From assembly GCA_017480195.1 (NCBI GenBank), contig JAFVBE010000009.1, positions 41,990 to 105,989 on the forward strand: a stretch of DNA of 64,000 nt, read 5' to 3'. Each line of letters opens with the position of its first letter. The stretch's first letter is position 1. Source of the DNA: Lachnospiraceae bacterium (lineage in GTDB: Bacteria; Bacillota; Clostridia; Lachnospirales; Lachnospiraceae). This document shows, piece after piece, positions 44,935 to 53,868 of this stretch. The notes beneath the pieces were generated by a model that made no database searches, had not been told where the DNA came from, and worked only from the letters and a program-made list of their open reading frames with translations. The position numbers and the translations under genes were made by a program.

Positions 44935-45198
44935 ATGTTTCATTATGAGTACAAAACAACAGGAACCTGTTCACAGGTAATAAGTGTTGACCTTGATGGA
45001 GATACAGTACACAATGTATCATTTTTAGGCGGCTGCAACGGTAATCTCAAAGCCGTATCGAAATTAGTCGAGGGACATACGGTTGATTATATTGAGGAAA
45101 CCTTAGGAGGCATACATTGCGGACTTAGAAATACCTCTTGTGGCGACCAGCTCTCACATGCTGTAAGAGAGGCATATGAGGCTTCGAAAAGTGCCTGA
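44935..45198 (+). CDS. TSCPD domain protein (TIGR03905 type)
   Basis: The 87-residue protein (FHYEYKTTGTCSQVISVDLDGDTVHNVSFLGGCNGNLKAVSKLVEG...NTSCGDQLSHAV) matches the TSCPD family, related to the C-terminal domain of some ribonucleotide reductases. Conserved Cys lie at GTCS, GGCNG, HCGLR and TSCGDQ. Function is unknown. AAGGAGG precedes the ATG. It sits in a tight run of five genes from the G1P dehydrogenase to the GH1 enzyme. Confidence 0.9.
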   Translation: MFHYEYKTTGTCSQVISVDLDGDTVHNVSFLGGCNGNLKAVSKLVEGHTVDYIEETLGGIHCGLRNTSCGDQLSHAVREAYEASKSA

Positions 45199-45211
45199 AA
45201 AGGAGGAATGA

Positions 45212-46162
45212 ATGAATAATTATTTGGTCTTTGATTGGGGCGGAACATTCTTAAAATATGCAATAATTGACAAAAAAGCGAATATCCTTGAGAAGGACAA
45301 GATTCCTACACCGCAGCCGACAAAGGATAATGAGGCAGACAGAAAAGTCTTTTTTGCTGCCATTGATGAGATTGTTGCAGGATATAAGGAAAGCGTAGAT
45401 GGAATAGCAGTCAGTATGCCCGGTATGATAGACATAAAGCGTGGATATACGATGACTGCCGGCTGGCTCAGATATCTGACGGGTATGTATCTTGTGGATT
45501 ATATGTCAGCAAAATACGGATTAAGAGTTGCCATACAGAATGATGGCAAATGTGCTGCGTTGGCAGAGTATTGGAAGGGCAGCTTAAGCGATGTGACAAA
45601 CGGTGCCGTAATGGTGCTTGGAACATCTGTCGGCGGTGGAATTATAATCAATGGACAGTTATATTCCGGAACACATTTTTCTGCCGGTGAGTATAGCTTT
45701 ATGTTCCTTGATACGAAGAAGCTTGATAGCTTTGAATCCACATGGGGAAGCTATGGTACTAAGGGGCTTATAAGAGAGGTATGTAAAATAACGGGAGATG
45801 ACCCTGAGAAGCTTGACGGTATCGAATTATTTGACCGTGCAAATGTCGGAGAGGAAGCCGTACTTATAGGTCTTAAAAAATATACTGATATGCTTGCGGT
45901 AGGACTTTATAATCTGAATGTCTTACTGGATTTTGATAAAATAGCTGTTGGCGGAGGCATAAGTAAGCAACCGCTACTTATGGAATATATCAAGGAAAGT
46001 ATTGATGAATTTGACCGTAATAATATATTAAGAGGCTTAGATGACTATATTCCAAAGCCTAATGTCGTGGTAACGAAGTTTAATAACGATGCTAATTTAA
46101 TCGGAGCATTATTCAATTATAACTCGATTTACAAGGAGTTCGGAAGATTCAGAAAGAAATAA
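45212..46162 (+). CDS. ROK-family sugar kinase
   Basis: The 316-residue protein has the ATP loop FDWGGTFLKYAIID (about 6-19) and VLGTSVGGGIIINGQLYSGTHFSAGEYSF in the sugar site. The usual ROK zinc motif (CxCGxxGC) is absent; the segment reads FESTWGSYGTKGL with no cysteine. This suits the zinc-free ROK kinases of Firmicutes, some acting on beta-glucosides. It is followed 16 bp later by a 6-phospho-beta-glucosidase, which suggests phosphorylation of a beta-linked disaccharide or of glucose. Confidence 0.88.
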   Translation: MNNYLVFDWGGTFLKYAIIDKKANILEKDKIPTPQPTKDNEADRKVFFAAIDEIVAGYKESVDGIAVSMPGMIDIKRGYTMTAGWLRYLTGMYLVDYMSAKYGLRVAIQNDGKCAALAEYWKGSLSDVTNGAVMVLGTSVGGGIIINGQLYSGTHFSAGEYSFMFLDTKKLDSFESTWGSYGTKGLIREVCKITGDDPEKLDGIELFDRANVGEEAVLIGLKKYTDMLAVGLYNLNVLLDFDKIAVGGGISKQPLLMEYIKESIDEFDRNNILRGLDDYIPKPNVVVTKFNNDANLIGALFNYNSIYKEFGRFRKK

Positions 46163-46169
46163 TACATGA

Positions 46170-47609
<1,440 letters not shown>

Positions 47610-47673
47610 TCCTTTAGAAAGAAGAACTTACTATTATTTATTCACAGAAGTAAAATGATGAGGAGTGTAATAT

Positions 47674-49626
47674 ATGGATAGATTTTATCAGTATGATATA
47701 GCGGCAATAATTGTTTTGGCTATATTGTTACTTTCTGTATATTTCAGAAAACTTTATATCGGAAGAGTGAATATGACCTTTGTATATATTATGGTTGTTA
47801 TGCTCCTTTGTACTATGTGTGATGTGGGAGGAGATTTACCTCTTTCTATGTTCAATGATGTTGATAATAATGTGAGATTCAGATACATATGCTTATACGG
47901 ATATTTTCTTGTACATACATTTATACTTCCTGCCTATATAGTATTTGTAGGACTTCTGACGGGAACATGGTACAAATTTATTGGCAGCATGTTAAGACGG
48001 ATTATGTTTGTTGTACCATTTGTTATTAATATTGCTGTGATTTTGGCAAATCCGTTAAATAATAAAATGTTCTATATATCAGAGAATCTGAAGTATCACA
48101 GAGGCCCGCTCATCTCTGTATGCTATATCGTGGCTGCTTATTATATGGTTATGTGTGCCGTGTATATTTTTAAGGCCAAAGATATGCTTGGAAAGGGTAA
48201 GACTATCGGGCTTTTAATGTTATTTCCTTGTAATATATTAGCACTTATCATACAGTATTTTGCGCCTAAGAATATGGTAGAGATGTTCGCACTTAGTATA
48301 TCCGCACTTATAGTAACCGTATCGGTGCTTCGTGCTGAGGAGATGGTAGACCCAAGCATTGATGCGAAGACCTTTTCAAGCTTCTTCGAGGATGTAAAGC
48401 GTTATTATATGGCAGACAAGGATGTAACAGCCATTCTAATGAAGGTTAAGAATGATGAGGCGATTGTGTCATTATTCGGTGCCAAAATTCATAGAGATGT
48501 AGTTAAGGATATCATACAGAAAATACGAAGCGGATATAAGGATTTATCTTCGGAAAAGGGAGTTATAGTAAATGTTTATTATCTCTTCTATGGAGAGTTC
48601 TGCGTGATTATAGACGGTAGTAAAGACAGGGAGATGGTTAAGCTTAAGACAGAGATACTGCTTGAAGAGTTCAAGGAAGATTTTACTATCAACAATAATC
48701 CTATTGACCTTGATATGCGTATGTGTATGCTGGATATACCACAGGATATATCTGAGATGGAGGATTTTGTATCCTTCGTTGATTCCTTTGAGAAGACAGT
48801 TGACAGCAGGGAGCTTGTACATTTTTCCGAGGTTGCTCCGGAGCATAAATTCCAGCTTAAGCTGGATATAGATAAAATTATCAAGAAGGCTCTTGAGGAC
48901 AAGAATTTCGAGATGTATTATCAGCCGATTTACTCGCTTAAGGAGAAGAAATTCACAAGTGCAGAGGCATTAATCAGATTGAAGGACTCCGAGCTTGGCT
49001 ATGTATCGCCGGGATTATTCATACCGGCGGCTGAGAAGAATGGTGCGATTAATAAGATTGGTAATTTTGTAATAGATGATGTATTTAGATTTATATCCGA
49101 GAATTCTCTTGAGGAGTATGGACTTAATTATATAGAAGTTAATCTCTCTTCCATACAATGCTTACAGGATAATCTTCCTGAGCAGATAGAGAGAAAGATT
49201 GACCAGTATAAACTAAGCAAGGATAATCTTAATTTCGAGGTAACCGAAACCGGTAAAGATTATGTGAAGGATTCTGTGTTTGACACGATTAATAGACTGC
49301 ACGATATGGATTATGAGCTTTCACTTGATGATTATGGAACAGGTTATTCCAATCTGCAGAAGGTTATATCGTTCCCGTTCAAGATAATTAAGATAGATAA
49401 AAGTCTGGTAGATGACATGAATGATGTACGTATGCGCGAGGTCATTATGCAGACGGTTAAGATGATTAAGGGTATAGGTGCCGAGATAGTTGTCGAAGGC
49501 GTGGAGACCAAGGAGGCTTCCGACTGGTTTGAGGAAATCGGCTGTGATTTCATACAGGGATATTATTATGCCAAGCCGATGCCTAAGAATGATTTCTTAA
49601 GCTTTATCAAGCAGAAGAATGCCTAA
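47674..49626 (+). CDS. Membrane EAL-domain protein with degenerate GGDEF
   Basis: The 650-residue protein has about seven N-terminal membrane segments (to about 215) like other Clostridia 7TM sensors. A GGDEF-like domain follows (about 240-385) in which the signature is reduced to YGEF, so cyclase activity is unlikely. The EAL domain (about 400-648) looks active: FEMYYQPIYSLKEKKFTSAEALIRLK, NLSSIQCL, FEVTETGKDY, LDDYGTGYSNL, IIKIDKSLV and GVETKEASDWFEEIGCDFIQGYYYAKPMP. It should degrade cyclic di-GMP, with the 7TM part sensing an unknown signal. GAGGAG precedes the ATG. The Smr gene follows at 11 bp. Confidence 0.9.
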   Translation: MDRFYQYDIAAIIVLAILLLSVYFRKLYIGRVNMTFVYIMVVMLLCTMCDVGGDLPLSMFNDVDNNVRFRYICLYGYFLVHTFILPAYIVFVGLLTGTWYKFIGSMLRRIMFVVPFVINIAVILANPLNNKMFYISENLKYHRGPLISVCYIVAAYYMVMCAVYIFKAKDMLGKGKTIGLLMLFPCNILALIIQYFAPKNMVEMFALSISALIVTVSVLRAEEMVDPSIDAKTFSSFFEDVKRYYMADKDVTAILMKVKNDEAIVSLFGAKIHRDVVKDIIQKIRSGYKDLSSEKGVIVNVYYLFYGEFCVIIDGSKDREMVKLKTEILLEEFKEDFTINNNPIDLDMRMCMLDIPQDISEMEDFVSFVDSFEKTVDSRELVHFSEVAPEHKFQLKLDIDKIIKKALEDKNFEMYYQPIYSLKEKKFTSAEALIRLKDSELGYVSPGLFIPAAEKNGAINKIGNFVIDDVFRFISENSLEEYGLNYIEVNLSSIQCLQDNLPEQIERKIDQYKLSKDNLNFEVTETGKDYVKDSVFDTINRLHDMDYELSLDDYGTGYSNLQKVISFPFKIIKIDKSLVDDMNDVRMREVIMQTVKMIKGIGAEIVVEGVETKEASDWFEEIGCDFIQGYYYAKPMPKNDFLSFIKQKNA

Positions 49627-49637
49627 GGAGGATAGAT

Positions 49638-49892
49638 ATGCTGTCTGGAGGAATAGATGAGATTGATGTACATGGTATGACTGTGGATGAAGCCATTAAG
49701 GCGGTTATAAGGAAGGTCAATGCCACAGGAAGCAGTGTGTATCGTATAAGGGTTATACATGGTTATAACAATGGTACGAGAATAAGAGATGCCATAGCTG
49801 ATGAATTCGATTATAACAGAGTACCTAAGGTCAAAAGGGTAGTACAGGGCAATAATCCCGGAGTGACCGAGCTTATATTGAGAGAATTCTAA
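49638..49892 (+). CDS. Small Smr-domain protein
   Basis: The 84-residue protein is a stand-alone Smr domain, the fold found at the C-terminus of MutS2. IDEIDVHGMTVDEAIKAV has the DxH motif, and IRVIHGYNNGTRIRDAI corresponds to HGxGxGxLR, but with YNN in place of the usual Gly-rich piece. Smr domains are nicking nucleases or RNA-binding. AAGGAGG precedes the ATG. A hairpin (ATTGAGAG 49877-49884 with CTCTCAAT 49897-49904) overlaps its stop. Confidence 0.88.
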   Translation: MLSGGIDEIDVHGMTVDEAIKAVIRKVNATGSSVYRIRVIHGYNNGTRIRDAIADEFDYNRVPKVKRVVQGNNPGVTELILREF

Positions 49893-49959
49893 ACTCCTCT
49901 CAATATTTTACTGTTATTATATTATTTTAGTTATAAACAATCGGGGAGGATTTACACAG

Positions 49960-51342
49960 ATGGAAGAGAAAAGAAGTTCATTTTCAAGCTCGCTCGGCTT
50001 TGTCGTGGCGGCAGCAGGAAGTGCAGTAGGATTGGGAAATATATGGAGGTTTCCGTATCTGGCAGCTAAGGATGGCGGTGGTATATTCTTAGTAGTATAT
50101 CTGATTTTAGCACTTACCTTCGGATTTACACTGCTTGTATCGGAGGTCAGTATAGGCAGAAAGACCAAGCAGGCGCCTCTTACAGCCTATGGGGTTATAC
50201 ATCCCAAATGGAAGGGTTTAGGCGGAGTAGCCGCATTGGTTCCTTTTATGATACTTCCTTATTACTGTATAATAGGCGGCTGGGTTTTAAAATATTGTGT
50301 TGCTTTTCTTACCGGACATGGCTTGGATGCGGCGGAGGATGGATATTTTACCGGCTTTATAACGGATAAGATTTCACCTATTATATTTGATGTGATATTC
50401 CTTGCTGCGACAGTATTCGTAATATACAAGGGAGTAAATAAAGGTATAGAAGCAATATCCAAGATACTTATGCCGATTTTGCTGGTGCTTGTAATAGGCA
50501 TTGCGATATTCTCACTGACTATCAAGAGCCCGGATACAGGTAAGACAGGTATAGATGGTTTTATAGTATATATCGTACCTGATGTATCGGGTATGTCTGT
50601 CAAGGATTTTCTGATAGTTATTATGGATGCAATGGGGCAGCTATTCTACAGTATTAGTGTGGCTATGGGTATAATGGTTGCATATGGTTCTTATTTTAGG
50701 GACGATCAGAATCTTATGAAATCTGTTAATCAGATAGAGATATTTGACACTTTGGTTGCGTTCTTAGCAGGAGTAATGATTATCCCTGCCGTATATGTAT
50801 TTATGGGCAAGGAAGGAATGACCGCAGGACCGGGACTAATGTTCGTAGCAATACCGAAGGTATTCGCCGCTATGGGTAAGGCAGGAAATATTGTCGGTTC
50901 AATATTCTTTGTTATGGTGCTTTTTGCAGCGCTTACGAGTTCCATCTCCGTGCTGGAGGCGGTTGTATCAAGCCTTATAGATGCGTTTGATATGAGCAGG
51001 CGGAAAGCGACTCTCTTAGAGGGATTTATAGCCTTAGTGCTTGGTATTATCATATGCTTTGGATATAATTATCTTTATTTTGAGGTGAAGCTGCCGAATG
51101 GCTCGACAGCCCAGATACTCGATATATTTGATTATATAAGTAATAATATACTGATGCCTATAGTTGCGATAGGAACATGTATATTAATCGGCTGGGTGGT
51201 AAAGCCGAAGTATGTTATAGATGAGGCTACAAAGAACGGAGAGAAGTTTGGACGAAAGAAACTTTATATCGCAATGATTAAGGTTATAGCACCGATACTT
51301 CTGTTCATACTCTTATTAGGTTCGCTGGGACTTTATTCGTAG
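49960..51342 (+). CDS. Sodium-dependent transporter (neurotransmitter:sodium symporter family)
   Basis: The 460-residue permease has 11-12 membrane segments. SSLGFVVAAAGSAVGLGNIWRFPYLAAKDGGG (about 8-39) is the family's unwound TM1 with Na+ and substrate sites. YSISVAMGIMVAYGSYF corresponds to TM6. Bacterial members carry amino acids such as tryptophan, leucine or alanine; the substrate here is unknown. GGGGAGG precedes the ATG. A bidirectional terminator follows at 51401. Confidence 0.93.
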   Translation: MEEKRSSFSSSLGFVVAAAGSAVGLGNIWRFPYLAAKDGGGIFLVVYLILALTFGFTLLVSEVSIGRKTKQAPLTAYGVIHPKWKGLGGVAALVPFMILPYYCIIGGWVLKYCVAFLTGHGLDAAEDGYFTGFITDKISPIIFDVIFLAATVFVIYKGVNKGIEAISKILMPILLVLVIGIAIFSLTIKSPDTGKTGIDGFIVYIVPDVSGMSVKDFLIVIMDAMGQLFYSISVAMGIMVAYGSYFRDDQNLMKSVNQIEIFDTLVAFLAGVMIIPAVYVFMGKEGMTAGPGLMFVAIPKVFAAMGKAGNIVGSIFFVMVLFAALTSSISVLEAVVSSLIDAFDMSRRKATLLEGFIALVLGIIICFGYNYLYFEVKLPNGSTAQILDIFDYISNNILMPIVAIGTCILIGWVVKPKYVIDEATKNGEKFGRKKLYIAMIKVIAPILLFILLLGSLGLYS

Positions 51343-51400
51343 ATAATATGTAAGATGACTATATAGAAATGTCAGATTTATGAGGGAAGCGCAAGTATAC

Positions 51401-51446
51401 AAAAAAGATACCGAATACAGTTTTAGCTGTATCGGTATCTTTTTTT
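51401..51446. terminator. Bidirectional terminator
   Basis: AAAAAAGATACCGAATACAG (51401-51420) pairs with CTGTAT-CGGTATCTTTTTT (51427-51446) with one bulge. It serves the symporter gene and the convergent gene at 51446-52159. Confidence 0.85.
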
Positions 51447-52159
51447 TATTCATCAAAGCTTAAATTCTCAGATATAAGAGCAAAGTCATTGTAATATGTC
51501 AGACTGACTACACGTCCTGTATTATCATTTACAATAGTTATAAGACAGTCATTTTTAGTGTTATTGTAAAAGTAAGTAGTGGTTGATTTACCTGACATCA
51601 AATCATTCAATACAACAAAATAATCTGTATAATTGTAGTTCATTGTATCTGTAAGCTTATACTCAGGATCACCTATTTTTACATTGAACATACTGTATTT
51701 TTTGTCGTCAATCTTTATGCCCCTTTGAATATTATCTATGTATACTATTGATATTTTTCCGTCTGAGTGTACAGATACTGCTCCGGAAGAATACTGATGC
51801 ACACTTGAAATTTTATCAGGTGCATCTTGGAATTTTGTATTAAGTTCACTTTCTATCTCAGCCTCGCTTTTTGCAACAAGATTCGTGATGTCTGTAGCTT
51901 TTGGATTAATTATTCTTTGGATAAGGTAATATCCGACCGCTATAATTACGATAGCAATAACTATTTTTATAATTGTGCTGATTATGTTGGATGAATTATT
52001 TTTGATGGATGATAGTTCTTCAGGTGCAGGAACTGTTGTGTCAATTATAACAGGTTTATAGGTTGTTTCAAGGTCTGAAAAATCATCTGTCTCATAATTG
52101 TTTGGAGCTTTTTCTTTTTCTTCGCTTGCTCCATCGGTATTTTTTAATTGTAATGCCAT
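51446..52159 (-). CDS. Hypothetical single-pass membrane protein
   Basis: The protein has 237 residues from the ATG at 52157-52159, chosen because GGGGGAGAG ends 4 bases upstream; an earlier ATG would contain this site. The N-terminal 70 residues are acidic and cytoplasmic, one membrane segment follows (about 72-94, IISTIIKIVIAIVIIAVGYYLI), and the outer domain of about 140 residues is beta-rich (SAVSVHSDGKISIVYIDNIQRGIKIDDKKYSMF). It resembles other Lachnospiraceae proteins of no known function. It is monocistronic and divergent from the VTC operon. Confidence 0.65.
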   Translation of the reverse strand: MALQLKNTDGASEEKEKAPNNYETDDFSDLETTYKPVIIDTTVPAPEELSSIKNNSSNIISTIIKIVIAIVIIAVGYYLIQRIINPKATDITNLVAKSEAEIESELNTKFQDAPDKISSVHQYSSGAVSVHSDGKISIVYIDNIQRGIKIDDKKYSMFNVKIGDPEYKLTDTMNYNYTDYFVVLNDLMSGKSTTTYFYNNTKNDCLITIVNDNTGRVVSLTYYNDFALISENLSFDE

Positions 52160-52287
52160 TAATCTCTCCCCCATGATTATAATAATTTCATTTATACAGT
52201 AACAAATTAATAATATCATAATAAAAAAAAATAAGCAAATATGACTATTTATATGATTTTATCTGTCATACATAAAAAAATAAATAA

Positions 52288-52327
52288 TTTAAGTTTTCTT
52301 AAGGTTCGCATAAGGTTCGTATATTAT
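52288..52327 (+). promoter_or_regulatory. Direct-repeat operator and promoter of the VTC operon
   Basis: TAAGGTTCG occurs at 52300-52308 and 52311-52319, an 11-bp period, with a weaker third unit (TTTAAGTTTTC) just before. The -10 TATTAT (52322-52327) follows at once and no good -35 is present. This geometry is that of OmpR/PhoB-type response regulators activating a promoter. The regulator is not in the window. Confidence 0.6.
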
Positions 52328-52375
52328 TATTAGTTCAAGTTAAGGAACAAAACATGCGAAAAGGAGGAATCAGAT

Positions 52376-53146
52376 ATGGGAAATGAAATATTTAAAAGAT
52401 ACGAAATTAAATATCTTATAACTGATGAACAAAGAAAATTAATTGAGGAAGCATTTGCAGAGCATATGGTGCCTGATGAGTACGGAGAGAGCACAATATG
52501 TAATATATATTATGATACATCTGACTACAGACTTATAAGACATTCCCTTGAAGGACCGGCATATAAGGAGAAGCTTAGAGTAAGGAGCTACGGACAGATT
52601 AAATCCGGCGAGAATGTATTTGTAGAGCTTAAAAAAAAGTACGACGGTGTGGTATATAAAAGAAGAGTTACGATGCAGGAAAATAAAGCAAGAGTTTATC
52701 TCGAGAAGAATACAAAGATAGAAAATCCTGTAGCAAATGACAGCTTTTTGGAAAGACAGATTGTTAAGGAAATAGATTACTTTAAAAAGTTTTATGGTGA
52801 TTTAAGACCTGCGGTTTACCTCTGCTACGACAGGACAGCTTACTTCTCAAGCGAGGATTCAAGCTTCAGGGTAACCTTTGATAAGAATATCAGATGGCGG
52901 ACAGAGGATATGAGGCTAACTTCAAAGCCGGGTGGCAAGGATATATTAGAAGAGGGAATGTCGCTTATGGAGATTAAGACGGCAACCTCAATCCCAATGT
53001 GGCTTGTGGATATATTAAGTAAGGAAAATATAAGGAAGACATCATTCTCAAAATATGGCAGGGCATATGTACAGATGATGGAGGATAGAGAAGCAGATAA
53101 CAGCAATATAATCAGATATGATTTTGTAAATAGAAAGGTGGGCTAA
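52376..53146 (+). CDS. VTC-domain protein (polyphosphate polymerase family)
   Basis: The 256-residue cytoplasmic protein has the VTC/TTM fold: FKRYEIKYLITDEQ, ICNIYYDTSDY, EKLRVRSYG, VFVELKKKYDGVVYKRR and SLMEIKTATSIPMWLVDIL place basic and acidic residues inside a tunnel, as in yeast Vtc4, which makes polyphosphate from ATP. Bacterial members are often annotated 'polyphosphate polymerase domain', though activity is proven for few. AAGGAGG precedes the ATG. The DUF4956 membrane gene follows at 2 bp; this pairing recurs in Clostridia. Confidence 0.88.
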   Translation: MGNEIFKRYEIKYLITDEQRKLIEEAFAEHMVPDEYGESTICNIYYDTSDYRLIRHSLEGPAYKEKLRVRSYGQIKSGENVFVELKKKYDGVVYKRRVTMQENKARVYLEKNTKIENPVANDSFLERQIVKEIDYFKKFYGDLRPAVYLCYDRTAYFSSEDSSFRVTFDKNIRWRTEDMRLTSKPGGKDILEEGMSLMEIKTATSIPMWLVDILSKENIRKTSFSKYGRAYVQMMEDREADNSNIIRYDFVNRKVG

Positions 53147-53148
53147 TT

Positions 53149-53838
53149 ATGGAAACATTATTCGAGAATATGAACACATTGAATCAGACAGATATAACCT
53201 TAGGAGATTTCACATTAACTATAGTGGCAGCACTTGTACTCGGAGCAATACTTGCTCTGACCTATAAATATAAGTCGAATCCGACTAAGAGCTTCGTGGT
53301 AACACTGGCGATACTTCCGGCGGTGGTAAGCGTGGTAATCCTTATGGTAAGCGGAAGCTTAGGCGCAGGAGTTGCGGTGGCAGGTACATTTTCACTTGTA
53401 AGATTCCGTTCGGCACCTGGAACTGCTAAGGAGATTGGTGCGATATTTATGTCAATGGCAGTTGGTCTTGCCTGTGGTATGGGATTCATGGGAGCAGCAG
53501 TAGTATTTACAGTGATAATGTGCATAGTGGTTCTTATATATGAAGCGGTTGGGTTTGGAAATACCAATCATTCTGAATTAAATAAAACTTTAAATATAAC
53601 TGTACCTGAGGACCTTGATTATGGAGAAATCTTCGATGAGATATGGGAGAGGTACACTAAGAAGGTTGAGATGTTAAAAGTAAAGACGACGAACTTGGGA
53701 AGTCTTAATAAGATTACTTATAATATAACTCTTAAGGAGAAGGGCATAGAGAAAAGTCTTATTGATGATTTAAGAACAAGGAATGGCAATCTTGAAATCA
53801 GTATGTCTAATCAGGCAACAGAGGTAATGGAGCTTTAA
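53149..53838 (+). CDS. DUF4956 membrane protein
   Basis: The 229-residue protein has four membrane segments (about 22-40, 50-70, 96-113, 117-134). The DUF4956 signature SLGAGVAVAGTFSLVRFRSAPGTAKEIGAIF lies between the second and third. A cytoplasmic C-terminal domain of about 90 residues (LNITVPEDLDYGEIFDEIWERYTKKVEML) follows. It may form the membrane partner of the VTC protein, perhaps a channel for polymer or a sensor; this is inference from constant gene pairing. The lipoprotein gene follows after 30 bp. Confidence 0.88.
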   Translation: METLFENMNTLNQTDITLGDFTLTIVAALVLGAILALTYKYKSNPTKSFVVTLAILPAVVSVVILMVSGSLGAGVAVAGTFSLVRFRSAPGTAKEIGAIFMSMAVGLACGMGFMGAAVVFTVIMCIVVLIYEAVGFGNTNHSELNKTLNITVPEDLDYGEIFDEIWERYTKKVEMLKVKTTNLGSLNKITYNITLKEKGIEKSLIDDLRTRNGNLEISMSNQATEVMEL

Positions 53839-53868
53839 TAAAGGTTTATCGGAAATGAGGTGATTGTT

